From Bin87 sp965203855 (GTDB lineage Bacteria; Chloroflexota; Dehalococcoidia; Lucifugimonadales; UBA3495), in assembly GCA_965203855.1 (NCBI GenBank), contig CBDBDN010000005.1, positions 186,001 through 250,000 on the forward strand: 64,000 nucleotides of DNA, given 5' to 3'. Below the pieces are notes generated by a model. That model was not told where the DNA came from. It did no database searches and worked only from the letters and a program-made list of their open reading frames with translations. Both the position numbers and the translations under genes were made by a program. Positions 15,383 through 22,422 of the stretch are shown here, in pieces; position 1 is the first letter of the stretch, and each line of letters opens with the position of its first letter.

Positions 15383-15789
15383 TTTTTGCCTAACTCCTCC
15401 GGTTTTTTCAGCTGATAGGTACGCATTTTTTCGATGAGACGGCCGTCCTCGTCGGTAGCGGTAGCCTCGATGACGAGGTAGGGCTTGTCGCGGCGGATGT
15501 ACTTGTCATAGATCCGTCCGGTAACGCGGATTTTTTTGCCGGGAACGGGCGGGTGGTGCAGTTCAATTTCGTTGCCGGCGTTGACGCCGCCGGTCTGGTC
15601 GTCGTAGGCCAGGGCCAGCGAAGTGGCGTCGTGCTTGACGGCGATGGTGGGGAACACGGCGTCGGGGTCGTCCACGGCGCGGCGGTAGAGGTCCACCATG
15701 TCCTGGGTCAGCAGGTATTCGTAGGAACCGAGTTCCTCGCCGACTTGCACGGCGTTATAGTCAAAGAGCGGCAGGTTCTGTTCAGCCAT
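15364..15789 (-). CDS. MaoC-like / hot-dog dehydratase subunit
   Basis: 141 residues. ATG 15789 is chosen because AGGA lies 9 bases upstream; an ATG 12 bases earlier is possible. Hot-dog fold with YEYLLTQDMVDLYRRAVDDPDAVFP, NEIELHHPPVPGKKIRVTGRIYDKYIRRDKPYLVIEATATDEDG. The last stretch is the typical long beta strand of N-terminal MaoC (FAS1-like) subunits. The H-H-P-P-V-P-G context fits. Such pairs hydrate enoyl-CoA thioesters or make up beta-hydroxyacyl dehydratases. The gene is followed, with overlap, by the second, frameshifted subunit. Confidence 0.8.
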   Translation of the reverse strand: MAEQNLPLFDYNAVQVGEELGSYEYLLTQDMVDLYRRAVDDPDAVFPTIAVKHDATSLALAYDDQTGGVNAGNEIELHHPPVPGKKIRVTGRIYDKYIRRDKPYLVIEATATDEDGRLIEKMRTYQLKKPEELGKKWHPQG

Positions 15790-15801
15790 TGGAGCGCACA
15801 T

Positions 15802-16073
15802 CCTGGTTAGTGTTGGTCCGGTTGCTGTTGGTCTGGTAAGTGTTGGTTGGGATAGCCGAGGTTGGTTGAGTTGGGGGATAACGGACCGCGGCGCGGCGGC
15901 GGGATTGCCGGCAGCAAGCGGGCGCCGGCAGCGGGTTACGACAAAAGGCGGGTTACGATAAAAGGGTAGAAACTGGGGCTACCATACCGCAGGGACGGGC
16001 TGTCGTCAATGACGCCGGCGCTAGTCCGGTTAAATCGCCCGGTAAATCGTCTTTGGGGAGGACGGGAAAGGTG
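15802..16073. other. Gene-free stretch upstream of the tRNA/tuf operon
   Basis: No supportable coding region on either strand. It begins with a run of TGTTGGT/TTGGTTG-like short repeats (15811-15872) and has two GCGGGTTACGA direct repeats (about 15932-15955). Divergent promoters for the MaoC pair and the tRNA operon are expected here. Confidence 0.6.
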
Positions 16074-16102
16074 TTGACAATTTGGGGCAAACTGCGTAAT
16101 CT
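16074..16102 (+). promoter_or_regulatory. Promoter ahead of the tRNA-Thr/Tyr/Thr-tuf operon
   Basis: Consensus TTGACA at 16074-16079, 17-base spacer, then TAATCT at 16097-16102. About 25 bases further on there is an intrinsic terminator, so the initial transcript would be only about 45 nt unless it reads through. Confidence 0.65.
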
Positions 16103-16127
16103 GAAATGCGAACTGGCAAAAACCGGA

Positions 16128-16154
16128 AAGCCCCGGGAGCGCCGGGGCTTTTTT
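16128..16154 (+). terminator. Intrinsic terminator / attenuator before the tRNA cluster
   Basis: AAGCCCCGG / CCGGGGCTT stem with GAGCG loop and six Ts (16149-16154). It lies between the promoter and the first tRNA, so it is either an attenuator or the end of a tiny RNA. Confidence 0.8.
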
Positions 16155-16209
16155 AGCGTTGCGATGGCATGGATTTCGGGGCGGAGAACGGCGGATGCCG
16201 GTAGCCCCG

Positions 16210-16285
16210 GCCCCGGTGGCGCAATTGGCAGCGCAGCCGATTTGTAATCGGCAGGTTAGGGGTTCGAGTCCCCTCTGGGGCTCCA
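16210..16285 (+). tRNA. tRNA-Thr (TGT)
   Basis: Cloverleaf with acceptor GCCCCGG/CTGGGGC, anticodon stem GCCGA/TCGGC around loop TTTGTAA (anticodon TGT), T-loop GGTTCGAGTCC and encoded CCA. Confidence 0.95.
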
Positions 16286-16321
16286 AATGAAAAACGGCGA
16301 AACTGGACAACCGAATATCGT

Positions 16322-16409
16322 GGAGGGGTGGGTGAGTGGTTAAAGCCACCAGACTGTAAATCTGGCGCCCTGACGGGCTTCGCAGGTTCGAATCCTGCCC
16401 CCTCCACCA
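16322..16409 (+). tRNA. tRNA-Tyr (GTA)
   Basis: Class II tRNA with long variable arm (CGCCCTGACGGGCTTCG region). Anticodon stem CCAGA/TCTGG around CTGTAAA (GTA); acceptor GGAGGGG/CCCCTCC; encoded CCA. Confidence 0.95.
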
Positions 16410-16495
16410 TCATTAATTCGTTCCCGCGCTATGCTGCGGATCCATCAGGGCCAGCAGGCCGGACAACAACCGAGAGAGAAAATTTATCAGTCAAT

Positions 16496-16570
16496 GCCCA
16501 AGTAGCTCAGCGGTAGAGCACGTTCTTGGTAAGAACGGGGTCGGCGGTTCGATTCCGCCCTTGGGCTCCA
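16496..16570 (+). tRNA. tRNA-Thr (GGT)
   Basis: Acceptor GCCCAAG/CTTGGGC, anticodon loop TTGGTAA (GGT), encoded CCA. Immediately upstream of tuf, as in the classical thrT-tufB arrangement. Confidence 0.95.
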
Positions 16571-16692
16571 CTTCGTCCAATCTGATTGGACCAACCGATT
16601 AGCGCAATGCGCCCGCCGGGCTAGACCAGGCGCCGCGGGCCGGTACGGCGACCATTACTTTTATCAAACGGAGCAAGGAGAAACTCCCCACT

Positions 16693-17877
16693 ATGGCCAA
16701 GCAAGTCTTTGACCGCACCAAGCCGCACGTGAATGTAGGCACCATCGGCCACGTTGACCACGGCAAAACTACGCTGACGGCGGCGATTACCCGCGTGCTT
16801 TCCGAGGAAGGCGGCGCCAATTTCCGGGATATGGACGAGATTGACAACGCTCCCGAGGAAAAGGCGCGCGGCGTTACCATCGCCATCGCCCATGTGGAAT
16901 ACGAAACGGGGGAGCGGCACTATGCCCATGTGGACTGCCCCGGCCACGCCGACTACATCAAGAATATGATTACCGGGGCGGCGCAGATGGACGGCGCAGT
17001 GCTGGTAGTGTCGGCGCCGGACGGCCCGATGCCGCAGACGCGGGAACACATCCTGCTGGCCCGGCAGGTGGAAGTTCCGTCCATCGTAGTCGCCCTCAAC
17101 AAGGTTGATATGATGGACGACGAGGAGCTGCTGGAGCTGGTGGAGCTGGAAATCCGCGAGCTGCTGAGCCGCTACGAATTCCCCGGCGACGATACTCCCA
17201 TCGTGCGGGTCAGCGGGCTGAAGGCGCTGGAAGGCGAGGCGGAAGCGATGCAGCAGGTGCGCGAGCTGGTGCAGACGATGGACGACTACATCCCGCTGCC
17301 GACGCGCATCACTGACCAGGCGTTTTTGATGCCTATTGAGGACGTTTTCGGCATCAAGGGGCGCGGCACGGTAGTTACGGGCCGCGTGGAGCGCGGGCAG
17401 CTGAATGTGGGGCAGGAAGTGGAAATCATCCGCTCCGGCGATGTCCGCAAGACCGTGGCCACCGGGCTGGAAATGTTCCACAAACTGCTGGACACTACCG
17501 TAGCGGGCGACGCCGTAGGTGTGCTGCTGCGCGGCGTGGATCGGGACGAAGTGGAGCGCGGGCAAGTGCTGGTAGCCCCCGGCTCGATGAAGCCGTACCG
17601 CCGGGCGGAGGCGGAGGTGTATGTGCTGAGCCAGCAGGAAGGCGGGCGGCATACTCCGTTCTTTACGGGGTACAAGCCGCAGTTCTACATTCGGACCAGC
17701 GACATCACCGGCGAAATCGGGCTGCCCGAAGGGGTGGAGATGGTGATGCCGGGGGACAACATAACGATGACGGTGAGTCTCATCACGCCTATTGCCATTG
17801 AGGAAGGGCTTCGCTTCGCGATACGCGAAGGCGGGCGCACCGTTGGCGCCGGCGTGTTCACCAAGCTGGTGGAGTAA
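16693..17877 (+). CDS. tuf: Elongation factor Tu
   Basis: 394 residues, the normal EF-Tu length. GTPase motifs GHVDHGKT (19-26), DCPGHADY and NKVDM are intact, as is the domain 2/3 sequence (EDVFGIKGRGTVVTGRVERG, VAPGSMKPYRRAEAEVYVL, GGRHTPFFTGYKPQFYIRTSDITG). EF-Tu delivers aminoacyl-tRNA to the ribosome; Sec-tRNA needs a dedicated factor, SelB, which is not this protein. The start ATG has AAGGAG upstream. First protein gene of the tRNA-tuf-rpmG-secE-nusG-rplK-rplA cluster. Confidence 0.98.
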   Translation: MAKQVFDRTKPHVNVGTIGHVDHGKTTLTAAITRVLSEEGGANFRDMDEIDNAPEEKARGVTIAIAHVEYETGERHYAHVDCPGHADYIKNMITGAAQMDGAVLVVSAPDGPMPQTREHILLARQVEVPSIVVALNKVDMMDDEELLELVELEIRELLSRYEFPGDDTPIVRVSGLKALEGEAEAMQQVRELVQTMDDYIPLPTRITDQAFLMPIEDVFGIKGRGTVVTGRVERGQLNVGQEVEIIRSGDVRKTVATGLEMFHKLLDTTVAGDAVGVLLRGVDRDEVERGQVLVAPGSMKPYRRAEAEVYVLSQQEGGRHTPFFTGYKPQFYIRTSDITGEIGLPEGVEMVMPGDNITMTVSLITPIAIEEGLRFAIREGGRTVGAGVFTKLVE

Positions 17878-17881
17878 CTTT

Positions 17882-18052
17882 ATGGCGCGCAAATCTACCG
17901 ACGCCCGGCAAGTCATCACTTTGCAGTGCACCGACTGCCGCGAGCGCAACTACTCCACAATCAAGAACCGCCGCAACCACACGACCCGGATGGAACTGCG
18001 GAAGTACTGCGGACGCTGCCGCGGCCACCAGGTGCACCGGGAAGTGAGGTAG
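17882..18052 (+). CDS. rpmG: 50S ribosomal protein L33
   Basis: 56 residues, ATG four bases after the tuf stop. Zinc-ribbon type L33 with two CxxC pairs (C-T-D-C and C-G-R-C), N-Y-S-T-I-K-N-R-R-N and M-E-L-R-K-Y-C in the family order. Sits between tuf and secE as in many bacteria. Confidence 0.95.
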   Translation: MARKSTDARQVITLQCTDCRERNYSTIKNRRNHTTRMELRKYCGRCRGHQVHREVR

Positions 18053-18057
18053 CCGTT

Positions 18058-18294
18058 ATGGCGCGCGCATCTACCAGAAGGCCGGCGCCGATTTCGCCCC
18101 GCGCAGTGGGGCGAATCGGCCCGGTGGGGTTCCTGCGGGAAACGGTCGCCGAGCTCCGCAAGTCGGTTTGGCCCAGCAAAGAGGAAACGGCGCGGCTTAC
18201 GGCCATCGTGCTGGCTTTGGCCGTCGCTATGGGTTTCTTTTTGGGGATGCTGGATCGGCTTTTTGCGGAAGTTTTTACGCGGTACATTCTGTAA
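18058..18294 (+). CDS. secE: Protein translocase subunit SecE
   Basis: 78 residues, ATG five bases after rpmG. VGFLRETVAELRKSVWPSKEETARLT is the conserved amphipathic SecE segment (with the V-W-P-S-K-E-E signature), followed by one transmembrane helix (IVLALAVAMGFFLGMLD). Single-span SecE, the usual form outside Gammaproteobacteria. It stabilises SecY in the membrane translocon. Confidence 0.95.
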   Translation: MARASTRRPAPISPRAVGRIGPVGFLRETVAELRKSVWPSKEETARLTAIVLALAVAMGFFLGMLDRLFAEVFTRYIL

Positions 18295-18330
18295 CCGGCG
18301 CGGCCTCGTTCCCGTCCGGCTCTGACCGCT

Positions 18331-18380
18331 CCGACCCGGCTGGCGGCGGCATATCAGTGATATGTCGGCGTCCGGGTCGG
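18331..18380 (+). other. Large inverted repeat in the secE-nusG spacer
   Basis: CCGACCCGG (18331-18339) pairs with CCGGGTCGG (18372-18380), and the interior has the palindrome CATATCA-G-TGATATG (18350-18364). No T-tract follows. It may be an RNA processing or regulatory hairpin inside the operon. Confidence 0.6.
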
Positions 18381-18427
18381 GACGGCGGCCGGCTTTTCAC
18401 GCATTCGTCTCCGGCAATGGACGCATA

Positions 18428-18994
18428 ATGACGACAATTGACTACTATCCTGCCGACCTGCGCTGGTACATCGTCCATACCTACACCGGGCAGGAAGATA
18501 TGGTGAAGCGGAACCTGGACTTGCGGCGGGCCAGCCTGGGCATGGAAGACCGCATTGCGCGGGTTGAGGTGCCGGCGGAAGAGGAGATCATCCGCAACAA
18601 GGGGGAACGCTCCGCGCAGCGGCGCAAGTTGTTTCCCGGCTATATCCTGGTGCAGATGATTATGGACGACGAAGCCTGGTTTCTGGTGCGGAACACCACC
18701 GGCGTAACCGGCTTTATATCGGCTGAAGAGGAGGGGGGAGACCGCCCGCGCCCGGTGCCGCTGGATGACCGGGAGGTTGACGACATCCTGGATCGGGTAG
18801 CGGCCGGGGAACCGCGCGCCGTTATCGGAATGGCCAACGGCGACATTGTGCGGATCTCGCAAGGCCCCTTTGCCGATATGGAAGGCCGCGTTGAGGCGGT
18901 GGACGAAAACCGGGGACAGGTTACGGTGCTAATATCGGTGTTCGGGCGGGAGACGCCGGTAGAACTGGACTTTACGCAGGTTGAGAAGACCTAG
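18428..18994 (+). CDS. nusG: Transcription termination/antitermination factor NusG
   Basis: 188 residues. NGN domain with WYIVHTYTGQED near the start and RKLFPGYILVQM in the middle; KOW domain with GDIVRISQGPFADMEGRVEAVDENRGQVTVLISVFGRETPVELDF at the end. NusG binds RNA polymerase and links it to Rho or the ribosome. The ATG at 18428 has no strong ribosome site, so coupling with the spacer hairpin is possible. Followed by rplK. Confidence 0.97.
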   Translation: MTTIDYYPADLRWYIVHTYTGQEDMVKRNLDLRRASLGMEDRIARVEVPAEEEIIRNKGERSAQRRKLFPGYILVQMIMDDEAWFLVRNTTGVTGFISAEEEGGDRPRPVPLDDREVDDILDRVAAGEPRAVIGMANGDIVRISQGPFADMEGRVEAVDENRGQVTVLISVFGRETPVELDFTQVEKT

Positions 18995-19027
18995 ACCGGG
19001 CAAAATTGCGACAAGCGGAGGCCGTCA

Positions 19028-19471
19028 GTGGCAAAGAAGGTACGGGCAATCATCAAGTTGCAGCTGCAAGCGGGGAAGGCTACGCCGGCGCCGCCGGTGG
19101 GCCCGGCGCTGGGGCAGCATGGCGTCAACATAATGGCTTTCGTGAAAGAGTACAACGAGCGCACGGGCAGCCAGACGGGGACGATTGTGCCGGTGCATCT
19201 GACGGTGTACGAAGATCGGTCGTTCACTTTCGTAACCCGGACGCCGCCGGCGTCCGACTTGCTGCGCCGGGCCGCCAGCGTGGACAAGGGCTGGAGCGAC
19301 GCGCGCAGCGGCGCAGTGGCTACGATAAGCAGCGACACGCTCCGCGGCATCGCCGAGGAAAAACTGAAAGACCTCAACGCCAATTCCGTTGAGCAGGCTA
19401 TGAACATCATCGCCGGCACGGCCCGCAGCATGGGCATCGCCGTTGCGGACGAGCCGCCGCCGGGCGATTAG
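19028..19471 (+). CDS. rplK: 50S ribosomal protein L11
   Basis: 147 residues with GTG start and GGAG upstream. The family sequence is plain: IKLQLQAGKATPAPPVGPALGQHGVNIMAFVKEYNERTG, then TFVTRTPPASDLLRRAA and NSVEQAMNIIAGTARSMG. L11 binds 23S rRNA at the GTPase-associated centre. Contiguous with rplA. Confidence 0.97.
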   Translation: MAKKVRAIIKLQLQAGKATPAPPVGPALGQHGVNIMAFVKEYNERTGSQTGTIVPVHLTVYEDRSFTFVTRTPPASDLLRRAASVDKGWSDARSGAVATISSDTLRGIAEEKLKDLNANSVEQAMNIIAGTARSMGIAVADEPPPGD

Positions 19472-19537
19472 CCGTACCGGAGATCAGCCAGGCCAGCCGG
19501 CAGTCAGTCAATATCAGTCAATAGGGGGAGTTGCGCT

Positions 19538-20251
19538 ATGCCCAAACACAGCCGCCGCTACAATGCCGTTGCGGAAAAGTCGCCGCCGGATGCGGTGTAC
19601 CAGCCCCGGGAGGCGATTGACCTGATTAAGGAGCTGTCCAACGTCAAGTTTGACGAGACGCTGGAAGTGCATCTCCGCACTAACGCCGATGTGCGTCATG
19701 CCGAGCAGCAGGTGCGCGGCGTAACCGTGCTGCCGCACGGGCTGGGCAAATCGGTGCGCGTGCTGGTGTTCGCCAACGGCGAGGCCGCCGACATTGCGCG
19801 GCAAGCCGGCGCCGACTATGTGGGAGATGATGACCTGATTGCCCAGATCGAGGGGGGCTGGATGGATTTTGATGTGGGGCTGGCCATTCCCGAAGTGATG
19901 TCCAAAATCGGGCGGCTGGGCCGCTATCTGGGCCGCCGGGGGCTGATGCCCAACCCGCGCACCGGAACGCTGGTGCCGGCCCGGGACCTGCCCCGCGTCA
20001 TCCAGGAATCCAAAGCCGGCCGCCTGGAATTTCGCACTGACCGCACGGCCATTATTCACGGGCAGTTCGGCAAGGCATCCTTTGAGAGCGATGCGCTGGT
20101 TGACAACCTGTCCGTCTTTATGGACTCCGTGATGCGGGAGCGTCCAGAGGCGGTGAAAGGAGCGTTCATCAAGTCGGCTTATATCACTTCGTCGATGGGC
20201 CCCGGCCTGGCGGTGGATGTAGGCACATTGCAGACCATGCGGCCAGAGTAG
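19538..20251 (+). CDS. rplA: 50S ribosomal protein L1
   Basis: 237 residues; GGGGGAG site ahead of the ATG. Family landmarks: DETLEVHLRTNADVRHAEQQVRGVTVLPHG, GKSVRVLVFANGEAA, GRLGRYLGRRGLMPNPRTGT, GRLEFRTDRTAIIHG, SAYITSSMGPG. L1 forms the stalk at the ribosomal E site and often represses its own mRNA. Unlike most operons, rplJ and rplL do not follow: a strong terminator comes 27 bases after the stop. Confidence 0.97.
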   Translation: MPKHSRRYNAVAEKSPPDAVYQPREAIDLIKELSNVKFDETLEVHLRTNADVRHAEQQVRGVTVLPHGLGKSVRVLVFANGEAADIARQAGADYVGDDDLIAQIEGGWMDFDVGLAIPEVMSKIGRLGRYLGRRGLMPNPRTGTLVPARDLPRVIQESKAGRLEFRTDRTAIIHGQFGKASFESDALVDNLSVFMDSVMRERPEAVKGAFIKSAYITSSMGPGLAVDVGTLQTMRPE

Positions 20252-20277
20252 CGCGCCGGGCGGCGGCCATCCCCATT

Positions 20278-20306
20278 ATGCCCCCTCCCTGCGGAGGGGG
20301 CATTTT
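20278..20306 (+). terminator. Intrinsic terminator of the tuf-rplA operon
   Basis: ATGCCCCCTCC / GGAGGGGGCAT stem (11 bp) with CTGC loop and a TTTTATT tract. Confidence 0.92.
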
Positions 20307-20607
20307 ATTATGACGCCGGGCCGGAGCCTATCGGCGGGCGTGGATTCCGGCTTGCGCCGGAATGACGGTTCTAGGGGATTGGAATGACGGTTGTAGGGAT
20401 TGGAATGACGGTTGGGGGGATTTGGAATGATGGCAAATTAAACCTGATCGGAAATGTTGCCGGGGGCGGCGGAAAACTTGCCCGCCCCGCCGTTTCGGGT
20501 GTATAGTGCCGGACTATGCTTGCGGTATTTTTAGCGATTTCCCGGCCGGCGGCGCTTGAGCTTGCTGCCGGCGGCTGTAATCCGGCGTCACGGAGCGCTA
20601 GACGGAT
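20307..20607. repeat. REP-like repeats in the rplA-ABC spacer
   Basis: 20340-20430 has one full hairpin (GATTCCGGCTTGCGCCGGAATGACGG), followed by three decayed half copies of the form GGAATGACGGTTGTAGGGATT spaced about 20 bases apart. The rest up to 20607 has no coding signal and must hold the promoter of the ABC operon. Confidence 0.8.
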
Positions 20608-22422
20608 ATGAGTATTCTGTGGCGCATCATTCGTATGGCGGCGCGCTATCCGGCGCGGCTGGGGCTGGCGTATCTGTCGGCGCTGGCGGCCATTGGGTTC
20701 TCGCTGGCATTGCCCTGGCTGTTCGGCGGCGGCATCGACCTGATGGTTGAGCAGGATCCCGATACCAAGCAATTTTTGCAGAGAAACTTTGCCATCGGCT
20801 CGCTGGTGATTTTCGGGGTTGGCATTCTGGCGGTGAGCCTGGGGCGCGGGTTCTGCGATTTCGGGCGCACTTATACTACCGAATCGCTGTCGCAGAAAGT
20901 TTCCTTTGACTGCCGGAACCTGCTTTACGACAAGCTGCAAAATGTCAGCTTCGCCTTTCACGACCGGGAGCATACGGGCGATCTGATGTCGCGGGCTACC
21001 GCCGATGTGGAGGCGATGCGGCGGTTCGTCAATTTGGGGATGATACGGTCGCTGGATGTGGTGGTGCGAGTGGTGGCCATCCCGGCCATCCTGTTTGCCG
21101 TCAACTGGCAGCTGGCGCTGGTCAGTATGCTTTTCGTTCCGTTCATCATCCTGCGGTCGTCCTTTGTGATGCGCGCGCTGCGCCGCAAGTGGCTTCATGT
21201 GCAGGTAGTGATGGGCGAGTCGGTAACCGTGCTGCAAGAGAATTTGGCCGGGATGCACGTAGTCAAGGCTTTCGCATCGGAGAATTACGAGCGCAGCAAG
21301 TACGACCGCAAGGCGGAGGAGCTGCGGGTTGAGTACTATGACGCGGAGCGGATGCAAGGCACCAACAGCGCGTGGATGACGCTGTATTTCACTTTTGCGC
21401 TGGGGGTTACGCTGTGGCTGGGCGGCTGGCTGGTTATTGAGGGGCGGCTGACGGCCGGCGAACTGGCGTCATTCCTGCTGTACCTCAACCAGCTAACTTT
21501 TCCGATACGGGCTTCGGCGCAGATAATCAACACTTTCTCGCGCGCCATATCGTCGGGGCAGCGGCTGTTCAATGTGCTGGACACGGTATCGCCGGTAGAG
21601 GAACGCCCGGACGCCGTGCCGATGGAACGTGCGGCCGGCCGGGTGCGCTTTGAGAATGTCAGCTTCGCTTACAATGACCGGGCTCCGGCGCTGCGGGAAG
21701 TCAATCTGGACGCGCGGCCCGGGCAGGTTACGGCGATACTGGGTTCGCCCGGCAGCGGCAAAACTACGGTGGTCAACCTGCTGCCGCGTTTCTATGATGT
21801 AACCGACGGGCAAATCACCATTGACGGCAGCGACATTCGCCAATTTACGCTGCAATCGCTGCGCCGCAATGTTGGCATCGTCCATCAGGATGTGTACCTG
21901 TTCAGCGCATCCATCCGGGAGAACATTGCCTACGGCGCAAGCGGGGCGACGCCGGCGGATGTGGAACGGGCGGCCAAAGTAGCGCAGCTGCATGACCAGA
22001 TTATGGCGCTGCCGGGCGGCTACGATACCTGGGTGGGGGAGCGCGGGACGACGCTTTCCGGAGGACAGCGGCAGCGGCTGTCCATCGCCCGCACGCTACT
22101 GATTGACCCGCCGGTGCTGATTTTGGACGACTCCACTTCCAGCGTAGATGTGGAAACGGAACGGCAGATTCACCGGGCAATGGTGGAAGTGATGAAGGGC
22201 CGCACTACCTTTGTCATCGCCCACCGCTTGAGCACGGTGCGGGAAGCGGACCAGATTCTGGTGCTGGACAAGGGGGCAATCGCCGAGCGGGGTTCTCACG
22301 AGGAACTGATACGCAGGGGCGGCATCTACCAGAGCATTTATGAACTGCAACTGCGTCCGCAGGAGGAAGTCCTGCTGGAAGCGGCAGTGCCGGTTATGGC
22401 CGACGGGAGGGCAGCATTATGA
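20608..22422 (+). CDS. ABC exporter half-transporter, subunit A (degenerate Walker B)
   Basis: 604 residues: six-helix exporter domain (about 1-320), then a nucleotide-binding domain. Walker A GSPGSGKTT at about 379, signature LSGGQRQRL at about 483, and H-loop IAHRLS. The residue after the Walker B Asp is Asp508 (LILDDST) instead of the catalytic Glu. This is the mark of the non-catalytic site in heterodimeric exporters such as BmrCD or TM287/288. The downstream gene overlaps by 4 bases (ATGA), so the two are coupled. Exported substrate unknown; drugs or lipids are typical. Confidence 0.92.
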   Translation: MSILWRIIRMAARYPARLGLAYLSALAAIGFSLALPWLFGGGIDLMVEQDPDTKQFLQRNFAIGSLVIFGVGILAVSLGRGFCDFGRTYTTESLSQKVSFDCRNLLYDKLQNVSFAFHDREHTGDLMSRATADVEAMRRFVNLGMIRSLDVVVRVVAIPAILFAVNWQLALVSMLFVPFIILRSSFVMRALRRKWLHVQVVMGESVTVLQENLAGMHVVKAFASENYERSKYDRKAEELRVEYYDAERMQGTNSAWMTLYFTFALGVTLWLGGWLVIEGRLTAGELASFLLYLNQLTFPIRASAQIINTFSRAISSGQRLFNVLDTVSPVEERPDAVPMERAAGRVRFENVSFAYNDRAPALREVNLDARPGQVTAILGSPGSGKTTVVNLLPRFYDVTDGQITIDGSDIRQFTLQSLRRNVGIVHQDVYLFSASIRENIAYGASGATPADVERAAKVAQLHDQIMALPGGYDTWVGERGTTLSGGQRQRLSIARTLLIDPPVLILDDSTSSVDVETERQIHRAMVEVMKGRTTFVIAHRLSTVREADQILVLDKGAIAERGSHEELIRRGGIYQSIYELQLRPQEEVLLEAAVPVMADGRAAL

